The notes: a model not told the origin generated them from the letters alone. Counted from the first letter of the stretch, positions 43,972-53,930 are shown. The stretch is DNA of 64,000 nucleotides from Thermoanaerobacterium aotearoense (GCF_009905255.1 NZ_CP047602.1:124001-188000), one strand, 5' to 3'. Made by a program: numbers and translations.

Positions 43972-45231
43972 GTGAAGATAGGTTTAATGGGGCTTGGAAC
44001 TGTTGGATCAGGTGTTGTTCACCTGATAGAAGAAAATGGGGATGCCATTGAGAAAAAGATTGGCCAGAAAATCGAGATTAAAAAGATACTTGTGAAAGAT
44101 CCAGAGAAGAAAAGGATCAAAGAGGCACAAGGCAAAATAACCATAAATCCCTACGACATCTTAGACGATCCAGAGATAGATGTGGTAGTGGAGGTGATGG
44201 GGAAGGAGCACCCAGCACTGGAGTACATGAAAGAGGCCATATTAAGGGGCAAGAACGTCGTTACAGCCAATAAAGAAGTCATTGCAAAGCATGGCAAAGA
44301 GCTTATAAAGCTGGCAAGTGAAAACAACGTAAATCTCCTTTACGAGGCGTCAGTAGGCGGAGGCATACCTATCATAAGGCCTTTGAAAAGCTGTCTTGCC
44401 GCAAACAAGATACATGAGATAAAAGGAATCTTGAATGGAACCACCAACTATATACTGACAGAGATGAAGTCGAGGGGGCTAAGCTTTGAAGGCGTATTGA
44501 AAGAGGCGCAGCAGAAAGGATATGCGGAGCTGGACCCTACAGACGATGTGGACGGATTTGATGCTGCAAGGAAGTTGGCTATACTGTGTGCACTTTCATT
44601 TAACAAGTACGTGATGCCAGATAATATATACACAAAAGGCATCAGGACAATATCAAAAGAGGATATAAAGTATGCCGATGAATTGGGCTTTACCATTAAA
44701 CTTATAGCTTTTGGCAAGCTTGACGAAGATGAAAAGTTGGAAGCATGGGTACATCCTGTCATGATATCAAAGAAAAATCCCCTAAATGGTGTAAACGGCG
44801 TATACAACGCCATCTTGGTGGAAGGCAATGCAGTGGGAAGGCTTATGTTCTACGGCCAAGGTGCAGGCATGATGCCTACAGCCAGTGCAGTTGTAGCCGA
44901 TGTCATAGATGTGGCAAATCACATACCTACTCAAAACGGCTACGATGATGCAGTGATGAAAGACATCGTGGATACAGTATCCAAATACTATATAAGGATA
45001 ATAGCCCTTGACAAACCCGGTGTCATGAGCAAAGTCACAGGGGTTTTAGGGCAGGAAGGCATAAGCTTGGTGTCAGTCGTTCAAAAGGAGACTTTAGGAG
45101 AGTATGCTGAGATAGTCCTTATAACCCACAATGCCTTGACAAAAAATCTGTTTGATGCATTGGATGAAATAGAGAAGCTGAAAGAAGTTGACAAAGTCGC
45201 CAGCGTAATAAGAGTAGAGGGGGAAGAATGA
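43972..45231 (+). CDS. hom: Homoserine dehydrogenase
   Basis: The 419-aa enzyme reduces aspartate semialdehyde to homoserine. The N-terminal Rossmann motif [13 protein letters not shown], the substrate region [24 protein letters not shown], and the family signature [19 protein letters not shown] are present. A C-terminal ACT domain (about 345-419; [16 protein letters not shown]) implies threonine feedback. It starts at GTG 43972 behind GAGAGGAAGGAA, 30 bp after the ACT gene. Its stop overlaps thrC. Confidence 0.97.
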   Translation: MKIGLMGLGTVGSGVVHLIEENGDAIEKKIGQKIEIKKILVKDPEKKRIKEAQGKITINPYDILDDPEIDVVVEVMGKEHPALEYMKEAILRGKNVVTANKEVIAKHGKELIKLASENNVNLLYEASVGGGIPIIRPLKSCLAANKIHEIKGILNGTTNYILTEMKSRGLSFEGVLKEAQQKGYAELDPTDDVDGFDAARKLAILCALSFNKYVMPDNIYTKGIRTISKEDIKYADELGFTIKLIAFGKLDEDEKLEAWVHPVMISKKNPLNGVNGVYNAILVEGNAVGRLMFYGQGAGMMPTASAVVADVIDVANHIPTQNGYDDAVMKDIVDTVSKYYIRIIALDKPGVMSKVTGVLGQEGISLVSVVQKETLGEYAEIVLITHNALTKNLFDALDEIEKLKEVDKVASVIRVEGEE

Positions 45232-46286
45232 TGGAATGGGATGGAATAATAAAATCGTACAGAAGCTATATGCCTAAAATAGACGATGAGAACATAATCA
45301 CGCTGAAAGAAGGAAACACACCCCTTATAGAAGCTGAAAACATCGAGAAAGATTTTCCGGGGTTAAAGATTTACTTAAAATATGAAGGTTTAAACCCTAC
45401 AGGCTCTTTTAAAGATAGAGGCATGACAGTGGCTGTATCTATGGCGAAGCAGGAAGGCTCACAAGCTGTCGTCTGTGCATCAACCGGCAATACGTCTGCG
45501 TCGGCGGCTGCCTATGCGGCAAAGGCTGGACTCAAATGCGTAGTCCTGATTCCCGGCGGAAAGATAGCATTGGGGAAACTGGCTCAGGCGATAGCCTATG
45601 GTGCAGAAGTTGTCGCCATAAACGGCAATTTTGATGATGCATTAAACCTGGTGAGGGAGATATCGAAAAAGCACCCTATAACTGTGGTAAATTCCATAAA
45701 TCCGTACAGGTTGGAAGGGCAGAAGTCATCATCGTTTGAAATATGCGATACGCTTAAAAAAGTGCCTGATTATCTGGCACTTCCTGTTGGGAATGCAGGA
45801 AATATTACGGCCTACTGGATGGGCTTTAAAGAGTATTACCGCAATGGCATGATTGATAGTCTGCCTAAGATGATAGGGTTTCAGGCGGCAGGCGCAGCGC
45901 CTATCGTGGAAAATAGGGTATTTGAGCACCCCGAGACGATAGCCACAGCCATAAGAATCGGCAATCCAGCCAGTTGGCAGAAAGCCGTCGCCGCAAGGGA
46001 CGAATCAGGTGGCCTTATAGACAAGGTTACGGACGATGAGATATTAGAGGCGTACTCATATCTTGCCAAGAGAGAAGGGATTTTTGCAGAGCCTGCCTCC
46101 TGCGCTTCCATTGCTGGTGTCATAAAGAAGTACAAAGAAGGCCTTTTCAAAGATGGAGATACTGTCGTTTGCGTCTTGACGGGAAACGGGCTTAAAGATC
46201 CTGACACAGCTATAAACTTAGGCGGGAAAAGCGTAAAGACGGTGGATGCCGATTTGAAATCATTGGAAGGTGCAATATATGGTTAA
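45228..46286 (+). CDS. thrC: Threonine synthase
   Basis: The 352-aa PLP enzyme converts O-phosphohomoserine to threonine. The PLP lysine is in [13 protein letters not shown] (about 60), with the loop [15 protein letters not shown] and the phosphate-binding [12 protein letters not shown]. This is the shorter, monomeric-type threonine synthase of Gram-positives. The start overlaps hom (ATGATGG). Confidence 0.96.
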   Translation: MMEWDGIIKSYRSYMPKIDDENIITLKEGNTPLIEAENIEKDFPGLKIYLKYEGLNPTGSFKDRGMTVAVSMAKQEGSQAVVCASTGNTSASAAAYAAKAGLKCVVLIPGGKIALGKLAQAIAYGAEVVAINGNFDDALNLVREISKKHPITVVNSINPYRLEGQKSSSFEICDTLKKVPDYLALPVGNAGNITAYWMGFKEYYRNGMIDSLPKMIGFQAAGAAPIVENRVFEHPETIATAIRIGNPASWQKAVAARDESGGLIDKVTDDEILEAYSYLAKREGIFAEPASCASIAGVIKKYKEGLFKDGDTVVCVLTGNGLKDPDTAINLGGKSVKTVDADLKSLEGAIYG

Positions 46287-47184
46287 GTCTGTCCGCGTGA
46301 GGGTGCCTGCATCGACAGCCAATTTAGGGCCCGGTTTTGACTGCCTCGGCATTGCGCTGAATCTTTACAATGAGATCTACATGGAGATAAAAGGCCATAA
46401 ACTTGAAATTGATGTTGAAGGGGAAGGCATTTTAAATATAGATCGAAATGAAGAAAATCTCGTCTACAAAGCGGCGAAAAAAATTTTTGACAAGGCAAAT
46501 ATTTCGATAGATGGACTTTACATAAAGTCTAAAAATGGCATACCAACGGGAAGTGGCTTAGGAAGCAGCGCAGCGGCTATAGTAGGTGGTCTTGTGGCCG
46601 CAAACGCCTTAATCGGCAACCCTTTTAACCGCGATGAGATATTAGATATAGCCTCATCGATGGAAGGCCATGCTGACAATGTATCGCCTGCTTTAAACGG
46701 CGGCTTCAATGTGGCTACTTTCGACGGGAAAAGGACTTATTTTGTAAAAAAAGAGTTGGACGGCAACATTGAGTTTTTGGCTTTTTACCCTAAAAGAGAG
46801 CTTTTGACCTCAAAGGCAAGAGGCGTGCTGCCGTCTATCATCGAGTTTAGAAGTGCGGTGTTTAACGTGGGAAGGTCATCGCTTTTTACGGCATCAATGT
46901 TTTCAGGCAGATACGATTTGCTTAAATACGCCTCGCAGGACATGCTGCATCAGGTGTACAGAAAAGAATTCATTAATGAGATGTACTACGTAATAGAGGA
47001 GGCATTGGATAAAGGGGCTTATGCTGCATTTTTAAGCGGTGCAGGGCCTACCATGATGGTTATGGTCGATAAAAACGCTTTAAGCCGCGTGGAAGAAGCC
47101 ATAAAGAAAGTGTATAAAGATAGAGGCATGGAGTGCAGCATTTATCAGTTAAAGTGCGACAATGATGGCGCTAAAATCATATAA
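46279..47184 (+). CDS. thrB: Homoserine kinase
   Basis: The 301-aa GHMP kinase phosphorylates homoserine. GHMP motifs: N-terminal [21 protein letters not shown] loop [17 protein letters not shown] (about 90-106) and C-terminal [15 protein letters not shown]. The ATG at 46279 has GAAGGTG upstream and overlaps thrC by 8 bp. A terminator follows directly. Confidence 0.96.
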   Translation: MVKSVRVRVPASTANLGPGFDCLGIALNLYNEIYMEIKGHKLEIDVEGEGILNIDRNEENLVYKAAKKIFDKANISIDGLYIKSKNGIPTGSGLGSSAAAIVGGLVAANALIGNPFNRDEILDIASSMEGHADNVSPALNGGFNVATFDGKRTYFVKKELDGNIEFLAFYPKRELLTSKARGVLPSIIEFRSAVFNVGRSSLFTASMFSGRYDLLKYASQDMLHQVYRKEFINEMYYVIEEALDKGAYAAFLSGAGPTMMVMVDKNALSRVEEAIKKVYKDRGMECSIYQLKCDNDGAKII

Positions 47185-47212
47185 AGGTCTAATATTAGGC
47201 CTTTATTTTGTA
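47183..47212 (+). terminator. Terminator of the threonine operon
   Basis: AAAGGTCTAAT and ATTAGGCCTTT pair back to back, followed by ATTTTG. Confidence 0.7.
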
Positions 47213-47278
47213 TCTATGCAATTTTAGCAAAAATTTTGTGATATAATTAAGGTAAATTATTCTTAAGGAGGCTATCTT

Positions 47279-48640
47279 ATGAAAAGGCATTTATCGATTT
47301 TTATGGCATTTGTAATCGTATTGACACTTGTTTTATCTGCACCTATAGGGGCTTTTGCTGCAACAACCACACAAGACGACATAAGCAGCTATCTAAATGA
47401 TTTAGGCTCATTCATGCAGTTTATAAAAGAAAATTATGCAGGCGATGTCACGTACGATCAGTTGGAACAAGGTGCTATTCAAGGCATACTATCTTCGCTT
47501 GATAAGTACAGCACGTATTTTACAAAAGATGAGATGGATTCTTTCATGGAGTCTACTTCAGGCACATTTACAGGAGTGGGCTTGGAAGTAGAAGAAAGAG
47601 GGCAGGACATAGTAGTCGTATCTACTGTAAAAGGTTCTCCAGCATATAAAGCAGGCATACAAAGCGGGTACATAGTAGAGTCTGTCGACGGTAAAGACGT
47701 AAAAGGCATGGACATCACAGACGTAACTAACCTCATAAAAGGTGATAAAGGAACAACTGTAACTATAGACTTTCTTGCAAACGGCAAGACAGTAGAGTAC
47801 AAGCTTGTAAGGGATGTAATAAGCATAAATCCTGTCACATACAAGATAATAAACGGTGTTGGATACATAAGCATAAGTGAGTTTAATGGAAACACTTATG
47901 ACAATGTTTCGAAGGCTCTTGACTACATGGATCAAAACGGCATAAATAAGCTTGTCATAGATTTAAGGGATAATCCTGGCGGATATCTTCAAGAGGCTGT
48001 AAATGTGGCTGGCTATTTCGTGCCGGCAGGACCTGTTGTGACAGTGGCTATGAACGGCGGAAATGAAACGTACTATTCATACTTGAAAAATCCTAAGTAC
48101 AAGATAGCAGTTCTCATAAATGGAAACACTGCGTCTGCTGCGGAAATACTGGCTGGCGCAATACAAGACACAAAGGCAGGAATCCTTGTAGGGGAAAATT
48201 CCTACGGCAAAGGGACAGTGCAGGAGGTATTTCCATTTTCTGATGGCAGTGGCATGAAGCTTACAATCGCCAAGTATTTGCTTCCATCTGGCCGCTCCAT
48301 AAATGGCGTAGGGCTTAAACCTGACGTGGAAGTAAAGGACAGCAGAGTGTCTTTGCCTGAACTTATATACACAAATGATGTGAAAAAAGGCGATACAGGC
48401 TACAACGTAGAGCTTTTGCAGTCGTACTTAAGCCTTTTAGGCTACTACAAAGGTGAACCAAATGGGTACTTTGGCAATGACACATACGATGCACTTATAA
48501 GTTTCCAAAAGTACGCAGGGATTCCAGTAACAGGTGTCATGGATAGAGGCACTGTCGATGCACTTTCATACTTCTACGGCTTGACACTTCAAAATGATGC
48601 ACAGCTTGATAAGGCTATTGAGCTTTTAAGTCAGCAATAG
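47279..48640 (+). CDS. Secreted S41-family C-terminal processing protease with peptidoglycan-binding domain
   Basis: The 453-aa protein has a Sec signal peptide (MKRHLSIFMAFVIVLTLVLS, cleavage near AFA-AT). Next come the CTP N-terminal helix region with SSLDKYSTYFTKDE, a PDZ domain (about 100-180; GVGLEVEERG, GSPAYKAGIQSGYIVESVDG), and the S41 catalytic domain with Ser in NGNTASAAEILAGA and Lys in GENSYGKGTVQ. A C-terminal peptidoglycan-binding domain follows (about 380-440; GYNVELLQSYLSLLGYYKGE, GNDTYDALISFQ). It probably processes envelope proteins. TTAAGGAGG precedes the ATG, and TGTGATATAAT at about 47236 is an extended -10. Confidence 0.95.
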   Translation: MKRHLSIFMAFVIVLTLVLSAPIGAFAATTTQDDISSYLNDLGSFMQFIKENYAGDVTYDQLEQGAIQGILSSLDKYSTYFTKDEMDSFMESTSGTFTGVGLEVEERGQDIVVVSTVKGSPAYKAGIQSGYIVESVDGKDVKGMDITDVTNLIKGDKGTTVTIDFLANGKTVEYKLVRDVISINPVTYKIINGVGYISISEFNGNTYDNVSKALDYMDQNGINKLVIDLRDNPGGYLQEAVNVAGYFVPAGPVVTVAMNGGNETYYSYLKNPKYKIAVLINGNTASAAEILAGAIQDTKAGILVGENSYGKGTVQEVFPFSDGSGMKLTIAKYLLPSGRSINGVGLKPDVEVKDSRVSLPELIYTNDVKKGDTGYNVELLQSYLSLLGYYKGEPNGYFGNDTYDALISFQKYAGIPVTGVMDRGTVDALSYFYGLTLQNDAQLDKAIELLSQQ

Positions 48641-48866
48641 ATGAGAGAAAACAATTTTGATTCGTTCGCTCTCAGAGTTGAAAAGCGACTAAACTAAGGC
48701 TCGATCTTGAACTTCAGCAGGGTTCCGGGCACATTCGGCGTCCATGCCTCAAGTGCCCGTCTCAGCCATCCTTGGCTTCGACCCTGCTTTCGTTCATCGA
48801 TCTCGCCAAGTTTTGTTATCGCTTTCCAACAAGTCGCTTCACTCATTCAAAATTGTTTCCATTTTT
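48641..48866. repeat. Long imperfect palindromic non-coding element
   Basis: The ~225-bp stretch is much more GC-rich than its surroundings and folds back on itself along its length. AACAATTTTGA pairs with TCAAAATTGTT at the outer ends. GAAAAGCGA, CTCGATCTTGAAC and AGCAGGGT on the left match complements of CGCTTTCC, GTTCATCGATCTCG and ACCCTGCT on the right, and CGGGCAC/GTGCCCG closes the tip. No reading frame of note exists. It resembles a dispersed palindromic repeat or MITE-like element, or a structured RNA. Confidence 0.7.
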
Positions 48867-48953
48867 GATTGGTATTAAAAAAGTTTCACATCTTTTATAG
48901 GTTGAATATGTATTCTAAAAGATATTTCATTATTTAAAACAGGTGGTGAGACA

Positions 48954-50072
48954 GTGAGGATATTAGTCGCGCCTGACTCCTACAAAGGAAGCTTGTCATC
49001 GAGAGAAGTCATAGAGGCTATGGCAGAAGGCATAAGAAGGGCTGTGGATGCTGACATCATAAAAGTGCCTATAGCGGACGGTGGAGAAGGCACAATAGAT
49101 GCATTGATTTTTTCATCAGGCGGGAAAATTGTGGAGGCGGAGGTAGTAGGCCCTCTTGGCAATGCAGTAAAGAGCTTTTTTGGCATATTAAAGGACGGTA
49201 CGGCAGTCATAGAGATGGCTGCATCGTCTGGCTTAAACCTTGTGCCTATTGATATGAGAAATCCATTAGTCACCACTACGTACGGCGTAGGGCAGCTTAT
49301 AAAAAAAGCCCTTGACGAAGGATGCCGCAGGTTCATCGTAGGCTTAGGTGGCAGCGCCACAAATGACGGCGGTGCAGGCATGATGGAAGCTTTAGGGGCA
49401 AAGCTCTTAGATGAAGACGGCAAAGACATACCTTACGGAGGAGGAAATCTTTCGAGGTTAAAGAAAATAGACGTAGATGGTTTGGATAAGAGGATATACG
49501 AAAGCAGCTTCATAGTGGCGTCAGATGTTACAAATCCCCTTTGCGGCAAAAACGGCGCATCTTACGTTTACGGTCCTCAGAAAGGCGCAACGCCTGAAAT
49601 GGTAAATATCCTTGACAAGAACTTATACCACTATGCCAAAATTGTAGAAAAGACGGTTGGAAAGGATTTTAAAGATACGCCAGGTGCTGGTGCGGCTGGT
49701 GGATTAGGGTTTTCCTTGATAGCATTTTTAAATGCCAAGATAAAATCTGGCATAGAGATAGTGATGGAAGCCGCAAATATGGAGGAAAAGATAAAGTCTT
49801 GCGACATAGTCATAACAGGTGAAGGCAATACAGACTTTCAAACTGCATTTGGCAAGGCGCCGGCAGGTATAGCGAAGATAGCCCAAAAATATGGCAAGAA
49901 AGTCATAATACTTTCAGGCGGTTTAGGTCGTGGATACAAAGAGCTTTATAAAATAGGTGTTATAGCGATGTTTAGCATAGTGGATAAACCTATGACGATA
50001 GATGAAGCCATCCATGATGCCAAAAGGCTTATATCTGACAGGATGGAGGATGTAATCCGCTTATTCGTCTAA
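48954..50072 (+). CDS. glxK: Glycerate kinase
   Basis: The 372-aa type I glycerate kinase (GlxK/GarK fold) phosphorylates D-glycerate. Hallmarks: VAPDSYKGSLSSREVIEAMA, VPIADGGEGTIDAL, GLGGSATNDGGAGMMEALGA, DVTNPLCGKNGAS and GAAGGLGFSL. GTG start at 48954 behind AGGTGGTGAG. It is followed by a class V aminotransferase and serA, so glycerate, glyoxylate and serine metabolism appear grouped. Confidence 0.93.
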   Translation: MRILVAPDSYKGSLSSREVIEAMAEGIRRAVDADIIKVPIADGGEGTIDALIFSSGGKIVEAEVVGPLGNAVKSFFGILKDGTAVIEMAASSGLNLVPIDMRNPLVTTTYGVGQLIKKALDEGCRRFIVGLGGSATNDGGAGMMEALGAKLLDEDGKDIPYGGGNLSRLKKIDVDGLDKRIYESSFIVASDVTNPLCGKNGASYVYGPQKGATPEMVNILDKNLYHYAKIVEKTVGKDFKDTPGAGAAGGLGFSLIAFLNAKIKSGIEIVMEAANMEEKIKSCDIVITGEGNTDFQTAFGKAPAGIAKIAQKYGKKVIILSGGLGRGYKELYKIGVIAMFSIVDKPMTIDEAIHDAKRLISDRMEDVIRLFV

Positions 50073-50103
50073 TTTTTATATAAGGTAAACTAATACATAC
50101 GAT

Positions 50104-50134
50104 AATGTCTACTTATAGTAGACATTTGTTTTTT
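50104..50134 (+). terminator. Terminator after glxK
   Basis: AATGTCTACTTATAGTAGACATT hairpin with T-run following. Confidence 0.8.
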
Positions 50135-50199
50135 ACTATTGCATTTTTTTCTTTAATAGTTTATCATATTAAATAAATATTTAAAAAGGTGTGAAGCTT

Positions 50200-51285
50200 A
50201 TGAAAAATAGGATTCTCATGACACCGGGCCCTACTATGGTGCCTAAGGAAGTGTTGGACGTATGCCATCTTCAGCCGTATCACCATAGGACGCCGGAATA
50301 TTTTAAATTATTTTCAGATCTTAATTCAAATCTTAAAAGTATATTTAAGACAAACATGGACGTATTGACATTGACGTCATCTGGTACAGGTGGCATGGAA
50401 GCCGTCGTTGCAAATCTCTTTAAAAGAGGAGATAAAGTCTTGGTGGCCAGCATAGGCCATTTTGGAGAGAGGTTTTACGATATTACAAAAGCTTACGGAC
50501 TCGATTCTGATATTATCGATTTTGGTTGGGGCAATGCAGTCCGCCTTGACATTTTAGACGATGCCTTGAAAAAAGATAAGTACAAGGCTTTGATTGTGAC
50601 GCAGAATGAGACGTCCACAGGCGTCACAAATGATGTAAAAGCAATAGCTGATGTTGCTAAAAAATATGGTACGCTTATCGTAGTTGATGCTGTAAGCTCA
50701 TTAGGCGGCATACCTCTTGACATGGATGAATGGGGATTAGATGCGGTCATCACCTGTTCACAGAAGTGCTTGATGTCTCCGCCAGGATTAAGCTTTGTGG
50801 CTTTAAGCGAGAGGGCGTGGCAGATGGCAGAGGAGTCTGATCTTCCTAAGTATTATTTTGACCTTAAAAAAGCGAGGAAAGGCGTACAAAACGAAAAGCC
50901 GGACAACCCATATACACCAGCGGTTTCCACTGTGATGGCTGTAAAAAAAGCCACAGATATGCTTCTCAGTACAGGAATGGACACAGTATACAAAAATCAA
51001 CATGCAATCGGTGAGAAGGTGAGGAAGACCGTAAAAGACATGGGGCTTAAGCTTTTCCCAGATGAGTCCATATCGTCAGATCTTTTGACGGCAATAGAAG
51101 TGCCAGAAGGGTACAAAGCAGGGGATGTAATAAACTACATGTCAGAGAAAGGCGTGCTTGTGACAGGCGGACAAGGGCATTTAAAAGGCAAGATAATTAG
51201 GATCGGCCACATGGGATATGTCACAGATGAAATGCTTGATTTGACGTTTGATGCATTAAAAAGCGCATTATCAGATTTATCTTAA
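50200..51285 (+). CDS. Class V aminotransferase (serine-pyruvate/alanine-glyoxylate/phosphoserine type)
   Basis: The 361-aa PLP enzyme opens MKNRILMTPGPTMVPKEVLD, with LTSSGTGGMEAVVANLF, VVDAVSSLGGIPLDMDEWGLD and the PLP lysine in TCSQKCLMSPPGLSFV (about 190). Annotated members act as serine-pyruvate or alanine-glyoxylate aminotransferases. Placed 22 bp before serA, with no serC seen, it probably supplies the phosphoserine aminotransferase step; this is inferred from context. The ATG at 50200 fits AAAGGTG; a GTG at 50191 lies in the SD. Confidence 0.88.
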   Translation: MKNRILMTPGPTMVPKEVLDVCHLQPYHHRTPEYFKLFSDLNSNLKSIFKTNMDVLTLTSSGTGGMEAVVANLFKRGDKVLVASIGHFGERFYDITKAYGLDSDIIDFGWGNAVRLDILDDALKKDKYKALIVTQNETSTGVTNDVKAIADVAKKYGTLIVVDAVSSLGGIPLDMDEWGLDAVITCSQKCLMSPPGLSFVALSERAWQMAEESDLPKYYFDLKKARKGVQNEKPDNPYTPAVSTVMAVKKATDMLLSTGMDTVYKNQHAIGEKVRKTVKDMGLKLFPDESISSDLLTAIEVPEGYKAGDVINYMSEKGVLVTGGQGHLKGKIIRIGHMGYVTDEMLDLTFDALKSALSDLS

Positions 51286-51307
51286 TTTTATTTGAGGGGG
51301 ATTTATT

Positions 51308-52909
51308 GTGAAAGTATTGGTGACGGAGAGAATAGCCGAAAGCGGCTTGGAGTACCTTAAGAATCATGCGGATGTGGATTTTAAACTGGATCTACCACGA
51401 GAAGAACTTTTGAATATCATAGGCGATTATGATGCAATAGTCGTAAGAAGCGTTACAAATGTCGATAAAGAACTTATCTCAAAGGGAAAGAATTTAAAAG
51501 TAATAGGAAGGGCAGGCAATGGCGTCGATAATATAGACCTTTTGGCGGCGACGGAAAAAGGCATAATTGTCGTAAATACTCCTGAAGGCAACATCATATC
51601 GGCTGCAGAGCATACAATTGGGCTTATGCTATCTATTGCCAGAAACATACCGCAGGCTTATATCGGCGCAAAAAACGGCGACTTTAGGAGAAACAAGTTT
51701 AAGGGTGTAGAGTTAAGCGGAAAAACCGTAGGCATAATTGGGCTTGGCAGAATAGGATCATTAGTTGCAACAAGGCTTGCATCATTTGACATGAAAGTCA
51801 TTGCTTATGACCCGTATATACCAGACAGCCGCTTTGAAAAGTTTGGCGTAAGAAAAGTATCATTTGACGAGCTTTTGCAAGAGTCGGACTTTATAACTAT
51901 CCATACTCCGAAAACGGAGGAGACTATTGACATAATAAGCCATGAGGAATTTAAGAAAGTCAAAAAAGGCGTGAGAATCGTAAACTGTGCAAGAGGCGGA
52001 CTAATAAATGAAGAAGCCTTGTACGACGCAGTCAAAGAAGGGATTGTGGCTGCGGCTGCCCTTGACGTGTTTAAAGTAGAACCGTCTTATGACAGGGAAA
52101 AGCAGGATTTTCACAACAAGCTTTTAGAGCTTCCGAATGTGGTAGTGACTCCTCATTTAGGAGCATCAACTGTTGAAGCTCAAAACAATGTAGGTATATC
52201 TGTAGCAAAAGAAGTGATAACGGCATTAAGCGGGAAACTTTACGGCAACATAGTAAATCTTCCGGATGTGAAAGCCGATGAATTTGGAGAATTGAAGCCG
52301 TACATGAAGCTTTGCGAAGCCATGGGTTCTCTTTACTACCAGATAAGCGATGTGCCTGCAAAAACGGTAGAGATAATATACAGGGGAGAAATATCCAGTC
52401 TAAACACAGAAGTCGTCACGCTTCACGCATTGAAAGGACTTTTAAAACCTGCTTTGAAAGAAGGCATAAGCATTGTAAATGCAAGGCTAAGAGCAAAAGA
52501 AATGGGGATAGAAGTCATAGATGGCAAGATAGAAGAAATAGATCACTATTCAAGTCTTGTCACCATAAATGTCATTGACACAAAAGGAGAATCTTACAAG
52601 TTTTCGGGGACAACGTATGGTGATGAAATACGCATCGTAGAATACTTGGGGCACAGGGTCAACTTTGAGCCTACAGAATACATGCTTTTTGTTAAAAATA
52701 AAGATGTGCCTGGTGTAATCGGCCATATAGGAAATGTATTGGGGGACTTTGGCATAAACATATCTTCCATGCATGTAAGCCCCAATAAAAACGACGGGAC
52801 TGCTCTCATGATTGTTAATACAGATAGAGAAATCCCCATAGAGGCTGTAGAATCATTAAACAAATTAAACAGCATATTAAGGGCAAAAGCAGTAAAAAAT
52901 CTGATATAA
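51308..52909 (+). CDS. serA: D-3-phosphoglycerate dehydrogenase
   Basis: The 533-aa enzyme begins serine synthesis by oxidising 3-phosphoglycerate. It has substrate- and NAD-binding domains (GRAGNGVDNIDLLAATEKGI; GLGRIGSLVATRL near 147; Arg in NCARGGLINEEALYDA; His in VVTPHLGASTVEAQ). An intervening ASB domain (about 320-455) and a C-terminal ACT domain (about 458-533; LFVKNKDVPGVIGHIGNVLG) give the long, serine-regulated form. GTG start behind GAGGGGG. Confidence 0.97.
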   Translation: MKVLVTERIAESGLEYLKNHADVDFKLDLPREELLNIIGDYDAIVVRSVTNVDKELISKGKNLKVIGRAGNGVDNIDLLAATEKGIIVVNTPEGNIISAAEHTIGLMLSIARNIPQAYIGAKNGDFRRNKFKGVELSGKTVGIIGLGRIGSLVATRLASFDMKVIAYDPYIPDSRFEKFGVRKVSFDELLQESDFITIHTPKTEETIDIISHEEFKKVKKGVRIVNCARGGLINEEALYDAVKEGIVAAAALDVFKVEPSYDREKQDFHNKLLELPNVVVTPHLGASTVEAQNNVGISVAKEVITALSGKLYGNIVNLPDVKADEFGELKPYMKLCEAMGSLYYQISDVPAKTVEIIYRGEISSLNTEVVTLHALKGLLKPALKEGISIVNARLRAKEMGIEVIDGKIEEIDHYSSLVTINVIDTKGESYKFSGTTYGDEIRIVEYLGHRVNFEPTEYMLFVKNKDVPGVIGHIGNVLGDFGINISSMHVSPNKNDGTALMIVNTDREIPIEAVESLNKLNSILRAKAVKNLI

Positions 52910-52977
52910 AAAATTTTTTATCAAAGAAGGAAAATTATGTTTTGTGTCGAATATTAAAAATATAAACAAAATATATA

Positions 52978-53070
52978 GGATTCTGTGAAGCATAACCTGT
53001 ATCTGGGCACCTGGGTTATGCGGAGATAGTGGTGCAACCGGCCGTAGTCTTTACTGCGGCTTTTTGTTTT
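52978..53070 (+). ncRNA. Candidate structured RNA ending in an intrinsic terminator
   Basis: GCATAACC (52990-52997) pairs with GGTTATGC (53014-53021). Its loop sequence GGGCACC can pair with downstream GGTGC (53031-53035), a pseudoknot. TATCT and AGATA offer an alternative pairing. Then GCCGTAGT-CTTT-ACTGCGGC with a T-run is a terminator. There is no reading frame. The fold looks like a riboswitch or small regulatory RNA, and I could not match it to a named class. It may read into the nucleotidyltransferase gene at 53199 or act alone. Confidence 0.55.
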
Positions 53071-53095
53071 ATGGGGATAGGGGTTTATATACGGC

Positions 53096-53123
53096 AAAAG
53101 GATAAGCATATGCTTATCCTTTT
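53096..53123. repeat. Perfect 28-bp palindrome
   Basis: AAAAGGATAAGCAT followed by its exact complement, centred on GCATATGC. As RNA it forms a hairpin flanked by A- and T-runs and could terminate in both directions. It lies upstream of the MNT gene. Confidence 0.7.
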
Positions 53124-53198
53124 AGCGTATACAGCATAAAAATCTGTCTATATATGTTATAATAATAATTAAAGGATGAGATATTGAGGTGAATTATT

Positions 53199-53543
53199 AT
53201 GCAAGCTGTGGAGTTAATTGATTATTCACTGGAAAAGGAATTGAAAATTATAGTTGATACAATTGTAGAAAAGTGCAATCCTGAAAAAATAATTTTATTT
53301 GGTTCGATGGCCAATGGAAAGTCAACTGTCTGGAGTGATATAGATTTAGTGGTTATAATGAGCACAGATTTGAGATATATAGATAGGTTATTATATGTTT
53401 CTAAAGCCATAAAATCTGATGTACCTATTGATTTTTTTGTATATACGCCTGAGGAAGAAAGACGCTTTATAGAGACTAATAATTTATTCTACACGAAAGA
53501 AATAATTGAGAAAGGTAAAGTCTTATATGAAAGAAAATTATGA
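53199..53543 (+). CDS. Minimal nucleotidyltransferase (MNT), antitoxin of an MNT/HEPN pair
   Basis: The 114-aa protein has the nucleotidyltransferase motif FGSMANGKSTVWSDIDLVVI (GSx10DxD, about 32-50) and a third Asp in PIDFFVY. In MNT/HEPN type VII modules this protein adenylylates its HEPN partner. The partner overlaps it by 17 bp. TTGAGGTGA lies upstream of the ATG. Confidence 0.9.
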   Translation: MQAVELIDYSLEKELKIIVDTIVEKCNPEKIILFGSMANGKSTVWSDIDLVVIMSTDLRYIDRLLYVSKAIKSDVPIDFFVYTPEEERRFIETNNLFYTKEIIEKGKVLYERKL

Positions 53544-53928
53544 TGAATATAAACAATGGCTTAATTATGCAGAGGATGATTATAAAGCAGCCAATGAATT
53601 ATTAAAGGCAAAGTTATATAATCTTGTTTGCTTTCATTCTCAACAATCAATAGAAAAACACTTAAAAGCATATCTAATATATAACGGAATAAATCCGCCT
53701 AGGGTACATCATTTAATAACTTTAATAAGGATTATAAGCAAATTTTCAGATGCGTTTGATGAATTTATAGACGATGTAAAAATTGTTGATATGTACTATA
53801 TACCGTCTAGATATCCGGATGCTCCTATAGGAAGTCTTCCTGATGGTATGCCTAATGAGAATGATGCAAAAAAAGCATTAGAGATAGCTGATAATATAAG
53901 GAAGCATATTAGAGAAATTATAAGATAA
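53527..53928 (+). CDS. HEPN-domain protein, toxin of an MNT/HEPN pair
   Basis: The 133-aa all-helical protein opens MKENYDEYKQWLNYAEDDYK and has CFHSQQSIEKHLKAYLIYNG and HHLITLIRII, the HEPN family core. HEPN proteins with MNT partners are candidate RNases. A YxPxRYPD element (YIPSRYPDAP) is conserved in this subgroup. The ATG at 53527 with AAAGGTAAAG upstream gives the overlap typical for these modules. A terminator follows. Confidence 0.88.
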   Translation: MKENYDEYKQWLNYAEDDYKAANELLKAKLYNLVCFHSQQSIEKHLKAYLIYNGINPPRVHHLITLIRIISKFSDAFDEFIDDVKIVDMYYIPSRYPDAPIGSLPDGMPNENDAKKALEIADNIRKHIREIIR

Positions 53929-53930
53929 AA

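Noticed and set aside
48641..48866. Remnant protein-coding gene or tRNA in the GC-rich block
   Set aside because: No open frame of useful length and no cloverleaf; the dominant signal is self-complementarity.
52978..53070. T-box, SAM, TPP or small SRP RNA
   Set aside because: The diagnostic cores of those classes (for example the T-box TGGNACC bulge or the SRP GGAA tetraloop domain) are absent, so only a generic structured RNA is claimed.
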